Notes under the pieces: generated by a model
Told to the model about the DNA's origin: nothing
Database searches by the model: none
What the model saw: the letters and a program-made list of their open reading frames with translations, nothing else
Position numbers and translations under genes: made by a program
Part shown: positions 12,031 through 23,060 of the stretch, one piece after another
How the letters are laid out: each line of letters starts with the position of its first letter
Numbering within the stretch: the first letter of the stretch is position 1
Source: Sardina pilchardus
Lineage: Eukaryota > Chordata > Actinopteri > Clupeiformes > Clupeidae
Assembly: GCF_963854185.1 (NCBI RefSeq)
Contig: NC_085013.1
Coordinates: 13,766,368-13,830,367 of the forward strand
DNA: 64,000 bases
Reading direction: 5' to 3'

Positions 12031-12199
12031 AGCCCCATTCCTTCTTATTAATGTGATATGTAGGAACTTGCCCGTGTGTAACACTTTAATGGCCACAGCG
12101 TCAAGTCATTTTTTAATACAAACACTCGGTCAGGCTCCACTCCCACTAGGTCCAGACGCCTCCTCTGACCGCCCACTCAGGAGAACCACTGCAGGGCAA

Positions 12200-12680
12200 T
12201 CCCATTGTCTTCCCGTTGCCCTCCTAGTCAATTTAGCCGTGTTTGATACATACAACGCTACGATCGTTAATATCACTTTTATTGCCAGCAGTAGAAACAT
12301 ATTTTAGGGAGTTTGCTGATATGGCCCTAGCCAGAGACCTGATGTCGCAAAATAAACAATAGAAATGATTTGGGCTAATGATTTAATAACGTAAATGGAT
12401 TTTATTTGTCAATCATGCCTTTTTTGTTAATTGCTGTATTTATGAACGTCAATTATTATAATGACGCAAACAGTATTTTTACATCTGCCTTGAAGAGAGT
12501 GAGGACTAATTACATTAAATAATTGGTTAATAAGGGTGGAACCATTTGCTCAATTTTCATAAGTACTAACAGACAGGGCAAAAATTTTAAACGCCACACA
12601 GGGCTTTGAAATGAGGGGGTGTTTGGGGATAATTATGTTTGTTTCAAAAATTTGCTGCAGACTTGCTCGAGCCCTTCAGA
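12200..12680. promoter_or_regulatory. candidate enhancer-like element with MEIS/PBX site
   Basis: About 480 bp of repeat-free AT-rich sequence crowded with homeodomain cores (GCTAATGATTTAATAACG, TTGTTAATTGC, GTCAATTATTATAATG, GACTAATTACATTAAATAATTGG). It includes TGTCAATCA at 12407-12415, the reverse complement of the PBX-MEIS composite TGATTGACA. It lies directly beside exon 4. Known: such composites bind PBX/MEIS/PREP dimers. Inference: it is regulatory. Confidence 0.35.
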
Positions 12681-12805
12681 AAGAAAATAAAGAGTGTATG
12701 ACAGCAGAATAAGAGTGAGGCTACGAAGACTGGAAAGACGGAAACAAAGAGAGCGCGAGGGAAAGAGAAACCAAAAAGATAGTGAGATGGAGGTCAGACC
12801 ATTAC

Positions 12806-12866
12806 CTCATTAGCGATCTCCAGTAGGACAGGGGACGAGGGACGCTTCTTGGCTTCAGTCAGGTAC
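12806..12866 (-). CDS. cdin1: cdin1 coding exon 4 (61 nt, residues 71-91)
   Basis: The first base completes the Arg codon from exon 3. The exon then reads YLTEAKKRP and SSPVLLEIANE, ending in phase 0 at a GTAATG donor. Human has YLNGVVKNG and AAPVLLDLANE, so PVLL and ANE are exact. The acceptor is AAG rather than CAG and has only a short pyrimidine tract. A better-looking CCCCAG lies 31 nt upstream, but using it shifts the frame into a stop. The chosen acceptor is dictated by similarity and phase. Confidence 0.93.
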
Positions 12867-13209
12867 CTTCATTAGGACACAGAACGACAGAAGTGAGCTG
12901 GGGAAGGAGAGGAGGTGGAGGAGGAGAAGGAGGAGGAGAGCAACAAAAGAGGAGAGGAGCAGGCCAGCCAAGACATGCTCAGGTCCCTGATGGCCTCGGC
13001 CTCCATGGCATATGGCAGACTCGCTGTGGTTGAAATGGCAACCCATCAGACGCGTCTGATTCGCTCCCGCTCTCTCGTAAAAAAAAAAGCCAACGAGATC
13101 GTTAACCAAATTTTGCTTTTTTTCTGTTTTGCTTTTCTGTTTTGTTTACCTCCAACCTCACCTTCCCCCGGCCCCCACCCGTGTCCTCTAAAGCCCCCCA
13201 GAAGCTCAC

Positions 13210-13420
13210 AGAGATCAAGAGCAGATCATCTCAGAGGTTGCTGTTGTTATGTTAAGTGGATTACCAGAACATTATCTGCCTCTATTCCGCTAAACAACGG
13301 GCTTAATAGGCTACACGCGGGCTAATTGTGATATGCAAAGAGGCTTTGCCGCCGTCAGTCTGTTTTGTTTTTTCTCTCGTTTCTCAAAGAAATTGCAGAT
13401 AATAGCCTGCCATACGTTGG
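13210..13420. promoter_or_regulatory. candidate non-coding element in intron 3
   Basis: Unique sequence with GGCTAATTGTGATATGCAAAG, shortened here to its key parts TAATTG and ATATGCAAAG (octamer-like), and a CpG-containing core. It sits between exon 4 and the GT array. Confidence 0.25.
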
Positions 13421-13521
13421 AGCAGGGCAAATGTCCAAGAGCACATTTGTTTTTTTCTGTTTCAGCAAATCTGTGTTGCTTGTGAGAACTCAGCAGGTGC
13501 AGGGTGTGAGTGAGTGAGATG

Positions 13522-13523
<2 letters not shown>

Positions 13524-13599
<76 letters not shown>

Positions 13600-13660
13600 A
13601 TGTGTGTGTTTGTGTGTGTGCGTGTGTGTGTGTGTTTGTGTGTGTGTGCATGTGTGCGTG
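13524..13660. repeat. (GT)n compound microsatellite
   Basis: 75 bp of pure GT (13524-13598) is followed by GT runs broken by CA, TT and CG. It lies about 150 bp from exon 3, so length variants could in principle affect splicing; that is speculative. Confidence 0.95.
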
Positions 13661-13808
13661 AGGTGGTGGTCTGGACTAAGCAGTGATTTGTTTGGATAAG
13701 ATTATATCTGTCAGTGGGGCCCACCCACTCACAACCTAATCCCACTCCATTTTGGCCATGATCAGGTGAGTGGACAGGGCCAGGAAGTCAAGACAGGACG
13801 TGACCTAC

Positions 13809-13873
13809 CTCTGGAAGTAGGCTTCAATGACGTCGGGGGCGTGGTGTTTGGATATGGTTCTTTTCATCCTTTT
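13809..13873 (-). CDS. cdin1: cdin1 coding exon 3 (65 nt, residues 50-70)
   Basis: The exon begins after TCCTTTCAG and ends at a GTAGGT donor. It starts in phase 0 and encodes KRMKRTISKHH followed by APDVIEAYFQ, plus two bases (AG) of an Arg codon. Human CDIN1 has KHIKRTHAKHH and TPEAIESYYQ here, giving strong, gap-free similarity. The KR/KH-rich segment and the following amphipathic helix belong to the N-terminal helix-turn-helix-like region of the family. The open frame extends into the intron upstream, but that part has no similarity and is excluded by the acceptor. Confidence 0.94.
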
Positions 13874-14420
13874 CTGAAAGGACCACATTGTCAACATTAG
13901 CCATTTTGTTCTTTTTCCAACTTGTACATAGTAATACCAAAAAAGATTGCTTCCAATAAATTGTATCCCAAATGCTAATTCTATTATACTACTCAACAAA
14001 GAAAAAAAAAGCTTTCTTTCAGACCAGGTATACAATGGCCTGCTGTTGAGTATGCCATTGTGTATATACATATAAGCAAGGGGGTCATAGTAATTGAATC
14101 GCAATAAGTTGCGGTGAGGGTCAAAGTGACTCGCAGCAACCTTGCTCGCCTACCCTCACAAACCTTGTATTAATTTCCTTCTCAATTCAAAAAGAGAGCA
14201 CCGCCCCTCCTCGTCGTCCACTTCAACCCTTTCTTTTTTTCTCTTTCTTTTCCTCTTTTTTTTTTTAAATGCATTCAATTGCCATCCCGTCCAGGGGGTG
14301 GGGAGGGAAAAGAAAGAGCATTGCTTAAAAAACAACTTATTTAAAAACTACACAAAAAAAGAAAGAGAGAAAGAGACAGAGGGAGAAAGAGAATGTAATT
14401 CCACCGAGACACACCACATG

Positions 14421-14769
14421 ACTGACACCTGTCAGCCGGATGATAAATGACTCCATTTTCTGCCTCTGCAGCCTTCTGCCACTCCCGGCAGTGCTCATTC
14501 ATCATCGTCCGCTGTCAGCCGCCCAAAGCAGCAGTGACAGTGCGAGTCAGCAAACATTTAGCACGCCGGGCCGCTCTACACCGGGAAATTATTATTGTCA
14601 GAATAATAATGGTTTAGCATAATTTATTACAGGTCCACCAAATAAGCAGGGGCTAGATGTTATTAGACAGATGGATGGGAAAGGCTTGGCAGCAATCCAC
14701 AGAGACTGGGGCGGGCCCACGACGTGAAAGAGCGAATGGAGAGAGAGGTGGGGGGAGGAGTGAGTGAGT

Positions 14770-14802
<33 letters not shown>

Positions 14803-14950
14803 GGGGTATGGGAGAGGAGGTTAGGTGGAGGAGTGTGTGTGGAGGAAGGGAGAAAGGGGGGGGGTACATCCTCCAAACCAATCAGAGAGCTGGCAGTTCA
14901 ATTACAAAGAAATAAAGGGACATTCATCATTCAATTAGGCACCTGTCAGG
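14421..14950. promoter_or_regulatory. candidate element with clustered TGACAG/CTGTCA sites
   Basis: MEIS/TGIF-type hexamers occur at 14429-14434, 14512-14517, 14535-14540 and 14943-14948, with a variant TTGTCA at 14595-14600. They lie in otherwise unique sequence that also has AATTATTATTG and TAATAATGG. A G-tract microsatellite (14774-14806) interrupts the block. Binding is inferred from motifs. Confidence 0.3.
14774..14806. repeat. (TG)n followed by G21
   Basis: A short TG tract passes directly into 21 consecutive G (14786-14806). The same architecture recurs at 31.1, 60.4 and 63.9 kb. Confidence 0.95.
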
Positions 14951-14976
14951 CCTCACAAAGGAAGAAAACTTCTAAC

Positions 14977-15022
14977 CTGGTACTCCAGGGAGAAGATGCT
15001 CAGAAGAGTGGACTGCGAGTGA
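14977..15022 (-). CDS. cdin1: cdin1 coding exon 2 (46 nt, residues 34-49)
   Basis: This short exon is easily missed. It is flanked by the acceptor TTGTTGCAG (minus strand, ending at 15023) and a GTTAGA donor. Two bases carried over from exon 1 plus 46 nt make exactly 16 codons: N, H, then SQSTLLSIFS, then LEYQ. Human CDIN1 reads SQATLLSIFS and QEYQ at the same place, so both identity and length (ending at residue 49) agree. Because 46 is not a multiple of three, skipping it would shift the frame. The donor is weak (GTTAGA), but I see no better alternative nearby. Confidence 0.92.
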
Positions 15023-15249
15023 CTGCAACAAATAAAAGAAGGACAAAGTTAATTACCAGAGAGCACTGCACAGAGACAAAGGCGTCGAGGAGCTTCAAAG
15101 CCGAGGCCGGGCTGCCCTGTAATCTAAAAGAACATGAAAACAAGTGTGGCAAAGTTGTTCCAGATGAACACCTCGGACAAAGGAATCCCGCCACGCTGCT
15201 CGGGGAAAAGGTGGGAGGTTTTGCCGTGCGAGATGAGACTAGAAAAAAT

Positions 15250-15480
15250 ACCATATTACACTAACCCCTACGCGCCACGGCGGAGGGCCCGAGCGGCGCT
15301 AGCGGCTTGCGCGGCAGCGTAAAAAAGGTCCCGCCATCTTGTCACGAGATATTGAAATCCACCGTAATGCTGTATAGTGCTGCAGACACAAAAAAAAGGG
15401 TCCAAGTACGCAGCAGGGCCGAGACAAAACAGAACAAGCTCACGTTAATACCTGATGGGGTCTGAATCTGTTAGCAGCTA
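15250..15480. promoter_or_regulatory. candidate CpG-containing element with YY1-like site
   Basis: A CpG-rich stretch (15270-15330) leads into CCGCCATCTTG (15331-15341), the reverse complement of the YY1 core. Then comes unique AT-mixed sequence. It lies in the large intron about 250 bp upstream (gene sense) of exon 2. No frame with splice signals was recognised. Confidence 0.27.
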
Positions 15481-15795
15481 GGGAACGCCTCGGTCATTGG
15501 CAACATATTGAAATATATTTTGTTAGCGGTGAGGGAGTCTCGGCTGGGGAATGCCTCGTTCCTGTGTGGGGAGGAAGGGGAGCTGTTCAGGGTGGGGGGA
15601 GGGGGTGGAGAAAGTTTGCCTCACTGTCAGCACTGGCATATGGGACATTCTGGAACATTCCCACTGCAGCTGATGGGCTTTGAAAATGGAAACTTTCACG
15701 GGAGGAAGCTGGGACTCCCAGGAGTCGGTCAATTCCATGGGTTGCCATGAGCTGCATTCATCTCCAGCTCCACTCAATGTCAAACACCTGGCTGT

Positions 15796-15868
15796 GTGTG
15801 TGTTTGTGTATTTGTGTGTATTTGTGTGTGTGTGTGTGTGTGTGTGGGTGTGTGTGTGTGTGTGTGTT
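15796..15868. repeat. (TG)n compound microsatellite
   Basis: TG runs interrupted by TTTGTGTA units and one GGG. Confidence 0.93.
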
Positions 15869-16841
15869 CAGGGTGGCAGGCTGATGGTGAAGGGGATTCA
15901 AAGCCCCCACAACACAGCCTCCCAAACCCCCTCTATGGATCAAACATTTTTAAAGCGGCGACAGATTTTTTTCTAATTGGACGCAACAAACAGCCACACG
16001 GCTACTGCAACGGTTGTCTCCAGTGGTTAAGTGTTTCCATGGAGTGCTCTCAGTACATCTGATTGTTAAATTTAATGGACTTTTCCTTACAAGTCACCAG
16101 AGAATGGTATGTAAATACCAAGCAGAAGCCCTTGTTTCCTATCTGCATTGAAATATTGCCTCCGTATTTGCCTTGCCCATCAATCAATGCAACCAACTAA
16201 AAAACTAGAGTTTGAAGAGCGACCAAAGACTCTTTTTTTAAAAGATTTACTGATGGTGCAGCTTTTACAACACAATTTAAAGACACGTTTGGGTTGATAC
16301 AGTGGATACATTGTGAAACATCTCAACACATTATTTGTATATACAGCAAACAAAGGGTTAACCACTGACAAGTGTACATTAAACTGAGGTTGTGGGGGTA
16401 AAGAAAGAACAACATCAGGCACCTCTGAGAACATACCCCCACACGTAAACATGGCTGCCACCACTGTTAATTTACTGCGATATCTCTAGGCCAAAGGGTG
16501 ACTGCAATTAAGTGAGCCATTAAATGGTCAACTGTCAACATGTGGACACTTAAAGGAGGTGAATAACAACAGAAAAAAGCCTTCCTGACAACCTTGCACC
16601 TGAGCATCTTAAGAATATGAGCATGCCTCTCTTGGTTCTGGCCGGTCCGCTGCTCTGAATCAAACATCTGTTAGGTTTTAAATGGATTACCCTGCATAAT
16701 GATCATGATTACCGCCTAATTGCTAAATCTTTACCCTGTTAAGTTTAAAGGGACGTAAACTGCCCTTAATATCTGTGAAAACATATCTGTTTCAAACTGC
16801 GGGGGACGACATGCGTTTTTTCCCTCTGTGTAGGTTGCATG

Positions 16842-16844
<3 letters not shown>

Positions 16845-16929
<85 letters not shown>
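16845..16929. repeat. (TG)42 microsatellite
   Basis: 85 bp of uninterrupted TG, followed by a degenerate extension to about 16960. Confidence 0.97.
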
Positions 16930-16930
<1 letters not shown>

Positions 16931-17189
16931 GTGTGTTTGTGTGTATGTGTATATGTGTTTGAATTTTTCTTCCATCTCCTACGAAGTCTACACATTTTCC
17001 GTGAGATAAATATATGCCAAAAAGATACAGCAGGGCACAAATCAAGTCAAATCAAGTGAAACCGAACTTACACAAAGAAACCTAAACCCAAAAGACCTTC
17101 ATTTCTGGATGACTTGGTTCCAGCAATGGGTGGTGTGCCTGTTATATGGCCTGTCATGTGTTTGTACCCAGGCAATATTGTGCAATGCT

Positions 17190-17400
17190 CCCCTTTCCAC
17201 CGAACAGACATTAGCAGTAAGTTATTGCAAGTTCAGCATTAATGTATATTCAACCTGTGCTCTCGCGGGGGCTCTGCACTCAATTCCTGCTAAAATATGG
17301 GCCGATGCACAGCGCTTTACAATCAGTGCCTGGCCTCCAGTGAGAACTCAGATCGCTCGCGTTACAACGCCGGCATGTTTACTCTGACGCTCCTTGCAAA
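17190..17400. promoter_or_regulatory. candidate non-coding element
   Basis: Unique CpG-containing sequence with GTTCAGCATTAATGTATATTC, whose key core is ATTAATG, and GATCGCTCGCGTTAC. There is no exon-like frame. Confidence 0.22.
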
Positions 17401-18041
17401 GCTAACTACAGGTTTTTTTTTTTTAAGCTTTTGTTGTCGACAATTATGGACAAATTGATGAAAAAACACAGACCCATCTTTAAAAGCTCTGCAGAGACAA
17501 AAGAGAGCCGTTCAAATTGATGCATGGAACAAGTGTACACCAATATCATCCCACATAAAGCGGGAGGGGGGTTAATGACCATTACTTTTCCATACTGTTT
17601 AATATTTCATGACTTCAATTTCAGACAACGGGGGGAAAAAACACTGATTTGCTTATTGATATAAAATTTATTAGAGCACTACATCAATTCGCTAAAGCAC
17701 ACGAGAAGGAGAGGAACTGGAATGATGGGGTTGGATTGAGGCATCCTCTGGCCAAGGGGATTGCTTTATCTGTGGATCAGATTCCTTCTCACGCCAGGGC
17801 CCAGTCAATGACATTGTCCAGGGTCTGTGGTGACCTGACCTCCTGATTACATCTGCAAATACTCCAGCAGATAAAGGCTGGTCATTTCACACCTTCCTGA
17901 GTACACGGACGGGGACTAATCTTCACACCCTCTTCTCCCTCCTCCTCACACACCCCCATCAGACCTAACCAGGCTTGGGACTTATCACGGCCCGCAGAGG
18001 CTCTAGAGTAAATAGATACCTCTCATGACACCCCTGCAGCC

Positions 18042-18095
18042 CACACACACACACACACACACACATATATGCACGCACGCACACACACGCACGCG

Positions 18096-18121
<26 letters not shown>
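18042..18121. repeat. (CA)n compound microsatellite
   Basis: CA runs flank an ATATATGCACGC and CGCACGCGC interruption. Confidence 0.95.
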
Positions 18122-18127
<6 letters not shown>

Positions 18128-18479
18128 CTAAATGCAACATAATAACCCATGGAATTACTCTCTGGTCACTGAGGGGTCTCAGGTACCCCAAGTCTGAGCT
18201 AGAACAATTACATTTACTTGCAGGCAAACCTGAGAGGAACTTCGCTAGTGTTCCAAATACCGAAAATGCAAACACCCACCATCAAAATTGAGCCTCAGTG
18301 TGCAATAATAGTTATTGCATTACTCCTTTCACTCTTTTGCTATTTTTAAAATTCCTCTTTTCGATATACTATGTTTCAAAGCTACATAAATGCTATAGTC
18401 TTTTACTTAAAAATGAAAAAAAGGTACACATAAGTGTATGCAACACATTTCAGGTGGCGTACGGTCCTCCATCTAAAAG

Positions 18480-19240
18480 CCATTAGGGCATCATCACAGA
18501 GCCATGCTGAGCCTCTAGCCTGTAATTTGAAGCTCGGAAAACAGAAGGTTAGGAACAAGAGCAGCGCTTAGAAAATCATTCACTATGAGCATAATTATCC
18601 CCCTCAGCAACCTACCACGTTCAATTAATATGCATGGGGACCGAAACGATATGGAGGGAAATTTGATAAAAATAATCTCCTCTACCCAACTGAAATGTGG
18701 CCGTCTGCTTACCTTTGCTGTGATTTAGGCCATATCATTCTGATGGAGCTAAATTGTCTGAAATTATAGGTTGTGTGCGATTCGGCATTGTAAAATTGTA
18801 CCTTTTTTTCTTTCCTGGTTAGCCCTTGCAGTTATGCCACACTAAAAAGGAGAGGTATAACTCTCTTTCTCAGGTAAAATAGCCTACTCTGTTTCCGTCC
18901 TCCATTTTCTGTCGCTCATCATTCCTGTGTTAATAGGGAGCACAACTCCGTTCACATCTCAGGCTTTGGGCAAATAAAGAGATCATATTCAGGCATACCA
19001 ACCGCCACACCCCTGCATCCTCTCCATCAGCTTCACACAGTAAATAAACCAGCATGGCTGGAGCACAACAAATAGGGGATAGCGATAGATTGCATCTCAA
19101 CCTAATTAAAATGATATCCTTCCAGCTATTCATTATTTTCAAAAAATCTCTCCCCACTTACAAATAATTAATAATAATAAATGGCAGTAATTTAGCTAAT
19201 GAAAGCCACCTGGCTAATGACATGCGAATCATATGTTGCG
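18480..19240. promoter_or_regulatory. candidate non-coding element block
   Basis: Complex unique sequence with GAGCATAATTATCC, CAATTAATATGCATGG, GCTAAATTGTC and ACAAATAATTAATAATAATA. It lacks repeats over most of 750 bp and has no recognisable exon. Homeodomain and octamer-like cores suggest regulatory DNA; unverified. Confidence 0.25.
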
Positions 19241-20712
19241 ACAGTACTTAGCATTTGGACGATCCATACTCGAAGAGCGGTGCATATCTGGGCTCTTTAG
19301 GGCAGAAACCTAACTGAGGCATAGCTAATTTTTTACTAATGACTCTGAACAGGGGCTCAAGATGGTTTGTGGAAAGAGAGGCGGGGGAAAAAAGCTTCAA
19401 AGCATTCCGAACATCATAGCTGATTTTCAATGGTTAACATTAACAACGTCTTGAATTTGGGGAAAAAATAAGCTGAAATTTGAAGATATTGGGTGATGTT
19501 AACATGGCAATAATGCAACTGTGTAAATTGGGAGAGAAACTGAAGGGAAAAAAGTTCAATCACCCCTTATGAGAACATGATGGGCTTAGAAACTGTTATG
19601 ACAGTTCGAGTAGGAGGTTGTGTTTTTTTTCCATGTATGTTCTTGGTGCCTGAATCAATATTTTGCAAGGGGAAAAACATACTTTGCTGGATGTGTTTTG
19701 CTTAAATGCATATGTAAATGGAACTAATTATACATGCTGATAAGAGAAGCTGAACATCTGCTTCCCCCAAATTTGATCCCCATGAACGAAGCACACAAGT
19801 ATGATCAATCTGACAAACCAAAACTACACAAACTCCATGGTCCTAGTTGCACGGCTTTTATCTTTCAATAAAATAGAATATGAAAACTATCATCCGACAG
19901 TTTGGGGTAACTCTCAAACCACACACTTTTAAAACCACCAACATTGTAGCAACTATGCACCACACTAACACCAAACTATGCCAATCAACAGCAATTCTAA
20001 ACATTAAAATGTACTCATATCGGTAGGTATTTACGCAGCATAGTTTAATATAGAGATAAGCTACACAATGATCTATTTTCCCCTTGCTCTTGAAAAGGGA
20101 TAGAACTCCACAGCAGGACTCCCACTGAGAGGGGGAATCTTTGGCGGAGGATGTCACAACAGCCCTGTGTGGACACTTGGGTTTAACAGCAATGTTCTGC
20201 TGCTTTGCTACAGGAGGACGGGGAGGAGGAGGATGATACGATTTCTACTAATAATCTTTTAAATCAGTGCCTTGGAGGCGACAGCGCCGTCAATGGCTTC
20301 ATCTCACCACAGTGGAAACGGTGTCGTGCAAGACCACATGTCTGACTTTAATTATGATTCAGCCTGAAAGGTGGGGCTCTTTAGTCTTATTTGTGACAAA
20401 ACATGTTAGTTTTATGAAGCTGTAGCAAAGGGTCTGCCATAATTGTCATCACACCTACCTCCTCTCAAGCTCAAAACAAAGCGAGAGAGAGAAGGGAAGA
20501 CGAGAGAAAACAAGGCTTCTGTTACCCATGGTGTGATGATGAGCGTCCTCTAGTCGAGCGCAAAAAGAGATCAGACTAACTGACCAACTGCCTCCTCCCC
20601 TACAGCGTGACTCCAGCACTTGTATCATTCTGGGCAATTTGTTCCATTCTCCTCTCTGCAATTGATCCCAGTATGCAAACGATACCTGGGGCTACAGCCA
20701 CATACAGTATGT

Positions 20713-20890
<178 letters not shown>

Positions 20891-21391
20891 CTCCATGTGT
20901 CCATGTGATTTCATTCCATATGTGTGTGATTCTTTCGAGATGTACTTTTTCAAAACATGCCATTCTGTTTCCAAGGGTTGGGGTAGTTCTAGGACAACAG
21001 GGTGGCCACTACAGTGTTGTCTGTTTAGTATGGTTATGACATGATATTAAAGACCAAACAACACTCATTTCCTCAGCTTTTAAAAAGTAATCTACTTTTG
21101 CCAGATTTGCTGGTATTTGTGGCCACTCACTCTGCATTGCTGCCCGTACGTTTTCATAAGGTTCTGACTGAAGTTTTCAATGCTCGTGTCTGCTCGACAT
21201 CTCCAATATAGATTCCTGGTTTCAAGAAACCATCAGCTTTCAGCACGTGCTTTACAGTCAACACAGGATCTGCGGAGAAAATGGTAGGTTTGGTGCCGGA
21301 GGAGGAAGCGTTTTATTCTTGTGCTGCCAAAGTCGCGTAAGCACAAACCCGCTTTCACTCACAGAAACCCCAGCGAAAGGCTCCTCTCCCA

Positions 21392-21472
21392 GAATCTCTC
21401 TCTCTCTCTTCTCTCTCTCATTCTCTCTCTCTATCCTCTCTCTCCCTTCTCTCTCTCTCTGCCTCTCTCTCG
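21392..21472. repeat. (CT)n-rich pyrimidine tract
   Basis: TCTC runs with TT and AT breaks. A GGAGA pentanucleotide run occurs nearby at 21674-21696. Confidence 0.85.
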
Positions 21473-22334
21473 TCGCCACTCGGCTTCCTCCCTGCCAAAG
21501 CCCTGACCACATAAACAATTCCAGTCCTGTCATTAGTCCTCCCATATCCCAGGCTGCACAGCTCTCCGCTGGTTGCAGCGCGCCCACAAGTCCGACCTGC
21601 CAACTCCAGTTTCTGCTGCAGCCGTGAGCCAGGGATGTGTGGTCTGGAGGCTGGAGGGCTGGGCTGGGTTGGGGAGGAGAGGAGAGGAGAGGAGAGAGGC
21701 TGCGGCAGTGGGCGGCCATGTTAGCTGCTCCAGGAGCCTGGCTAGTGGCTGGCGAATGTCATCGCCACACTCTCACAGCTCTGACTAAGCAAGAAAACAC
21801 CATTTAAAATGGTGGGGGGAAAAAGAACACTAAGAGAGCGAGGCCTCAGGAAAATGAATATTGCACGAAAAATGCTAACAGATGCAGGCAGATCCTGTAG
21901 AACTGTAGATTGGATGCCTGGCTCTGGCTCTTAACTTGGATAAGTGACTCATAATATTTTAGACCTGCTTCACAAAGCTTTTAGGCCTAAGTGACATTGT
22001 AAGAAAAAAACATATTTACTTATATTAAAAAAAAATACATTTATCAAGCTTTGAACTGTGACGAAGACACAATCTAATGCTTTCCACTATAGAATTCCAG
22101 TTGAATTTACAAATCCTCCTCCAAGTGTGCTCACCTTGGTTAAAAGGGTTGTGCATGCTCACCCAAGTGAGTTAAGGCATAATTCAGCCTCTTTTGTACA
22201 AACCAAAGTGCGCTGGAGAGAGATAAACACTGTAACAGTGATAAATAATCAATGAGCAAAGGCCCTCTGCTTCAAAACACCATCAGCTCCAACATTACCA
22301 TCAAAAACAAAAAGTATGTGCCGCCAAGGAAAGG

Positions 22335-22353
22335 AAAAAAAAAAAAAAAAAAA
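22335..22353. repeat. poly-A tract
   Basis: 19 consecutive A with no recognised retroelement body upstream; it could be a decayed element tail or simple slippage. Confidence 0.85.
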
Positions 22354-22662
22354 TCAGCATATCAATGGCACATGCCATAACAAGGCTGGCCTGGGCTTCC
22401 CTCCACAGATCACGCTAGATAAACCCCCAATAACAGAGAAATTAACAAATGCTTGACATTTGCTCAACATCCATTATTCTGACACTTCTTCAGAATTTCA
22501 AAAGGCTGAGCGCATGCTTAATCAACATTCATATTCCCCGAGCGGGCCAGCGGCACCATATTGCGGCCCGCCTCAGTGCTGATGAAAACGGCACATTAGG
22601 GCCCGCTTTCGAAAACGTTCGGGGACTTTGTGCCAGCGATCTGAACGCATGCATGTGTGTAA

Positions 22663-22689
22663 GTGTGTGTGTGTGTGTGTGTGTGTGTG
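22663..22689. repeat. (GT)n microsatellite
   Basis: 27 bp GT tract following GCATGCATG. Confidence 0.92.
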
Positions 22690-22934
22690 AACAGACCAGG
22701 GAGGGGACTTCATACTTTCCTTTTAAATGCATCCAAACACAGAAGCATCTGCCCTTTATGCCCGCCCTCCACACCATACACACAGACGCACGCACAATCA
22801 GTCTCCAGACTTCAGCCAAGCCCCTCCGTCTCAGCTCACGAGACATATGCAAAACGCGCCTGAATGGCATTTTAAAGAGGGAGTAATCATTACATCCAAA
22901 TTCATTCATAGGGCCTTTGCAGAGGGCCAGAGAA

Positions 22935-23060
22935 GGCGTTTCTCCCTCTCTCTCTCTCTCCCTCGGTCTCCCCCTCTCTCTCTGTTCAGCGAGCAGGCAT
23001 GGGGTGTGGGGTGGGGGGGGTCTGGGGTGAAGGAGGGAGGGAGGGGTGTTGACAGTGGTC
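22935..23060. repeat. CT-rich then G-rich low-complexity pair
   Basis: A (CT)n run at 22938-22982 is followed by a GGTGGGG and GGGAGG-rich segment to about 23047. Frames here are not credible. Confidence 0.8.

Larger units (their letters stand above)
8366..12805 (-). other. cdin1 intron 4 (4.4 kb)
   Basis: The intron is bounded by GTAATG and CTCTCAG. It holds a (CA)n at 10798-10837, a poly-A at 11057-11072, an interrupted 26-base G tract near 12004-12030, and a G+A minisatellite beside the exon (8549-8580). Island-like unique sequences occur at 9.80-10.14, 10.38-10.62, 11.66-11.94 and 12.20-12.68 kb. An open frame at 9375-9602 (plus strand) has no recognised homologue. The AT-rich 10.97-11.65 kb shows nothing I can name. 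Confidence 0.8.
12867..13808 (-). other. cdin1 intron 3 (0.94 kb)
   Basis: The intron is bounded by GTAGGT and an AAG acceptor. About 75 bp of pure (GT)n lies at 13524-13598, extending as a compound array to about 13660. A unique island at 13.21-13.42 kb contains ATATGCAAAG (octamer-like) and TAATTG. G+A-rich sequence near 12.90-12.96 kb forms, on the minus strand, a pyrimidine tract with a competing acceptor at 12898-12900. Confidence 0.85.
13874..14976 (-). other. cdin1 intron 2 (1.1 kb)
   Basis: The intron is bounded by GTTAGA and TTTCAG. It contains a (TG)n run that passes into 21 consecutive G at 14786-14806, and a unique island at about 14.42-14.95 kb with several CTGTCA/TGACAG hexamers. 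A pyrimidine-rich and T-rich stretch lies near 14.23 kb. Confidence 0.85.

Noticed and set aside
13874..14104. Upstream extension of the exon 3 open frame
   Set aside because: It lies beyond a good TTTCAG acceptor and has no similarity to CDIN1; the true upstream residues are in exon 2 at 14977-15022.
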